Assembly: GCA_009741485.1 (NCBI GenBank)
Contig: CM019216.1
Coordinates: 50,173,792 to 50,237,791, forward strand
Length of the DNA: 64,000 nucleotides
Source of the DNA: Malurus cyaneus samueli
Taxonomy: Eukaryota; Chordata; Aves; Passeriformes; Maluridae
Direction of reading: 5' to 3'
The notes beneath the pieces were generated by a model, which did no database searches, was not told the DNA's origin, and saw nothing but the letters and a program-made list of their open reading frames with translations. Positions within the stretch are counted from its first letter, which is position 1, and every line of letters starts with the position of its first letter. The translations under genes and the position numbers were made by a program. Below, piece after piece: positions 62,383-64,000 of this stretch.

Positions 62383-64000
62383 GTAAGTCCTGTTTCTCAA
62401 AAAAAAAAAATGGCCTTTTGAGTATTGATGGGATTTATTTTCTATTTTTTTTATTTCTTTTCTACAATGTAAATCCTTCCTAATTTTAAACATGTGTGAA
62501 GAGAGCAAATAAGGGAGTATAATTTCTCAGATAAAAAGAATACTCTGATGATTTTTCACTGTGTGTCTTGTTTCTTCCTTTAAAACATGCACTTGTTAAA
62601 TGAATAACATCTGTTGGAATGGATCTCAAAAGGCTATTTTCTAAGAAGTACTGTAGGTGATAGTACAGCAGAAGAGTCACAATATTGATTTTTTTGTGAA
62701 AACAAAAAAGTGTTTTTCTGCTTCAGCACTGATATTAAGCCCCTGATTTCATTTCATAGAACTTCTATTACTCAAAAATGACACCATCTCAGACTCACTG
62801 AAATTGCTGAGTATATCTGCTTTTCCCATATTTTTGATTTTTCTCTGTCCAGTAGCAGTGCTGAGGACTTGAACTTGAGTTAAGAATATATTTCTAGTCC
62901 ATTTAGTGAGTTTGGAGTCCATCTCCCTGATTCAGTAATCCTATCAACTTGAGGATCATCTGGTTAATACTGAGTTTATTTAGCTTCTGACCTAATTAGC
63001 AAAGGAAAAAAAATAATGTAGATGGTCCTTGAGAATCGTTCCTCAAAAATGGTTGAAAAATGGTTGACAAAAATAATCTACAAAAGAATAGGATATTGGG
63101 AAAGAATTGTATTCCACATATGTGTTGAAATAAAAAGACAGGCTGCAGTAATGATATGTTTGGTACATTCATCTTCTGTCTGAAGGCTATGAAGTATTTA
63201 ACTGCTCAGTTTTCCTGAGATCAGGAAATTTTGAATTTGGTCCTATAATGGGTCTCCTTTTTAGCAGAGCTTGCCCTAAGCAGAAGATGATACCATTATG
63301 TACATTTCTTCTAATGCATAAACACGTCTAGCTGGGATTGAAACACCGTTGTACTGTCATTATGTCTGTGCTGGCATCGTGAAAGCAAACAGGGAAGTGT
63401 TTTTATCTGTGCTCAGAGCCTGAGGAAACCAGCACATGTATCCAAACGCATATGTCACTCATTTGTGGAAATAAAACTTAGTTATGAATGCCAATGCCAT
63501 TAGGGGACCGTGTAAAAGCAGTGATAGACATAACTGTTGGTTTAAAAATAATTGTGAAAAGATGTCTTAAATTGGCATAATCAAAGATATTACAAGGGGA
63601 AAATTGGTAATTCTGACTAGCCAATAGCAATATGCTGTAATTCCTTCAGGAGAGCTGCTTATTTTCCTAGCATATTCTACTTATAGACTATCTGTACTGC
63701 TAGAATTCCACTGTTACTTGCATTAGACCAGTATATCTTCTGGCTATTTTTAATATACACAGTTGATCCTTTGAATGTGAATGCCAGAAAGAGATTTTAT
63801 TTCCTTTTAACAAACAATCCCAGAAAGAAAATTCCATTTCTACCTTCTTCGCATATTGAAGCAACTCCCTGGTACATGTAACAAAAAAAATTGAAGGACA
63901 AAGAAATGTATGATAGTTTTATAATTATTTGGAAGCATCTATGGTTAATTCTGGAATAACAAGCAGTGAATTGAATTCTTTCTGTGGTGCTTTTNNNNNT
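62383..64000. other. LAMA2 intron downstream of exon T, ending in a gap
   Basis: About 1.6 kb of AT-rich intron with an A10 run near 62400 and a short tandem repeat (AAAAATGGTTG twice near 63046-63066). No exon encoding the first LG domain is visible before the window ends. N at 63995-63999 marks a sequence gap. Confidence 0.8.
63995..63999. other. Assembly gap (5 N)
   Basis: Five undetermined bases, preceded by GGTGCTTTT and followed by one T at the window edge. The size may be a placeholder. Confidence 0.97.

Noticed and set aside
1..64000. A new multi-gene system, CRISPR array, operon or mobile island
   Set aside because: The window is one intron-rich animal gene with consistent splicing; no second gene, regular spaced repeats or prokaryotic features were seen.

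Overview
The window is a piece of a vertebrate nuclear genome, almost certainly a bird. It carries the middle of one large split gene on the + strand. The avian call rests on a CR1 retrotransposon copy at about 12818-13125 (inverted) and a second CR1 3' tail at about 59660-59708, both with the family's characteristic end, plus AT-rich introns. The species cannot be named from this sequence.

The gene is laminin subunit alpha-2 (LAMA2). Twenty exons could be placed from 1420 to 62382. All use GT-AG splice sites, and the coding phases join without a break into 2973 nt (991 codons) with no stop. The 5' and 3' parts of the gene lie outside the window. In order the exons encode: most of the second laminin IV (domain IV) module (exons A-C, 1420-2859); the split and complete laminin EGF-like (LE) repeats next to it (exons D-H, 7369-16211); and the long coiled-coil domain II/I (exons I-T, 24376-62382), which pairs with laminin beta and gamma chains to form the long arm of the secreted heterotrimer. 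The sequence stops close to the start of the LG domains. Comparison with mammalian LAMA2 is from memory, not from an alignment run here.

The introns make up about 95% of the window. They hold simple repeats (ATT at 1766, TA at 19840, AAT at 46387, a 20-unit GATA tract at 56971), one inverted CR1 copy, one CR1 tail, a candidate retroelement remnant at about 57061-57960, and an assembly join at 43688 where both contig ends were kept (a 45-bp duplication around one N). A five-base gap of N lies at 63995-63999. No second gene, RNA gene, CRISPR array, operon or promoter was seen.

I found no new multi-gene system. The most interesting feature is in exon C (2621-2859): the laminin IV module carries about 35 extra in-frame residues compared with mammalian LAMA2 as I recall it. 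They are arranged as degenerate tandem copies of a short W-x-Y-Y-G-D-D...D-F motif and include a new N-glycosylation sequon.
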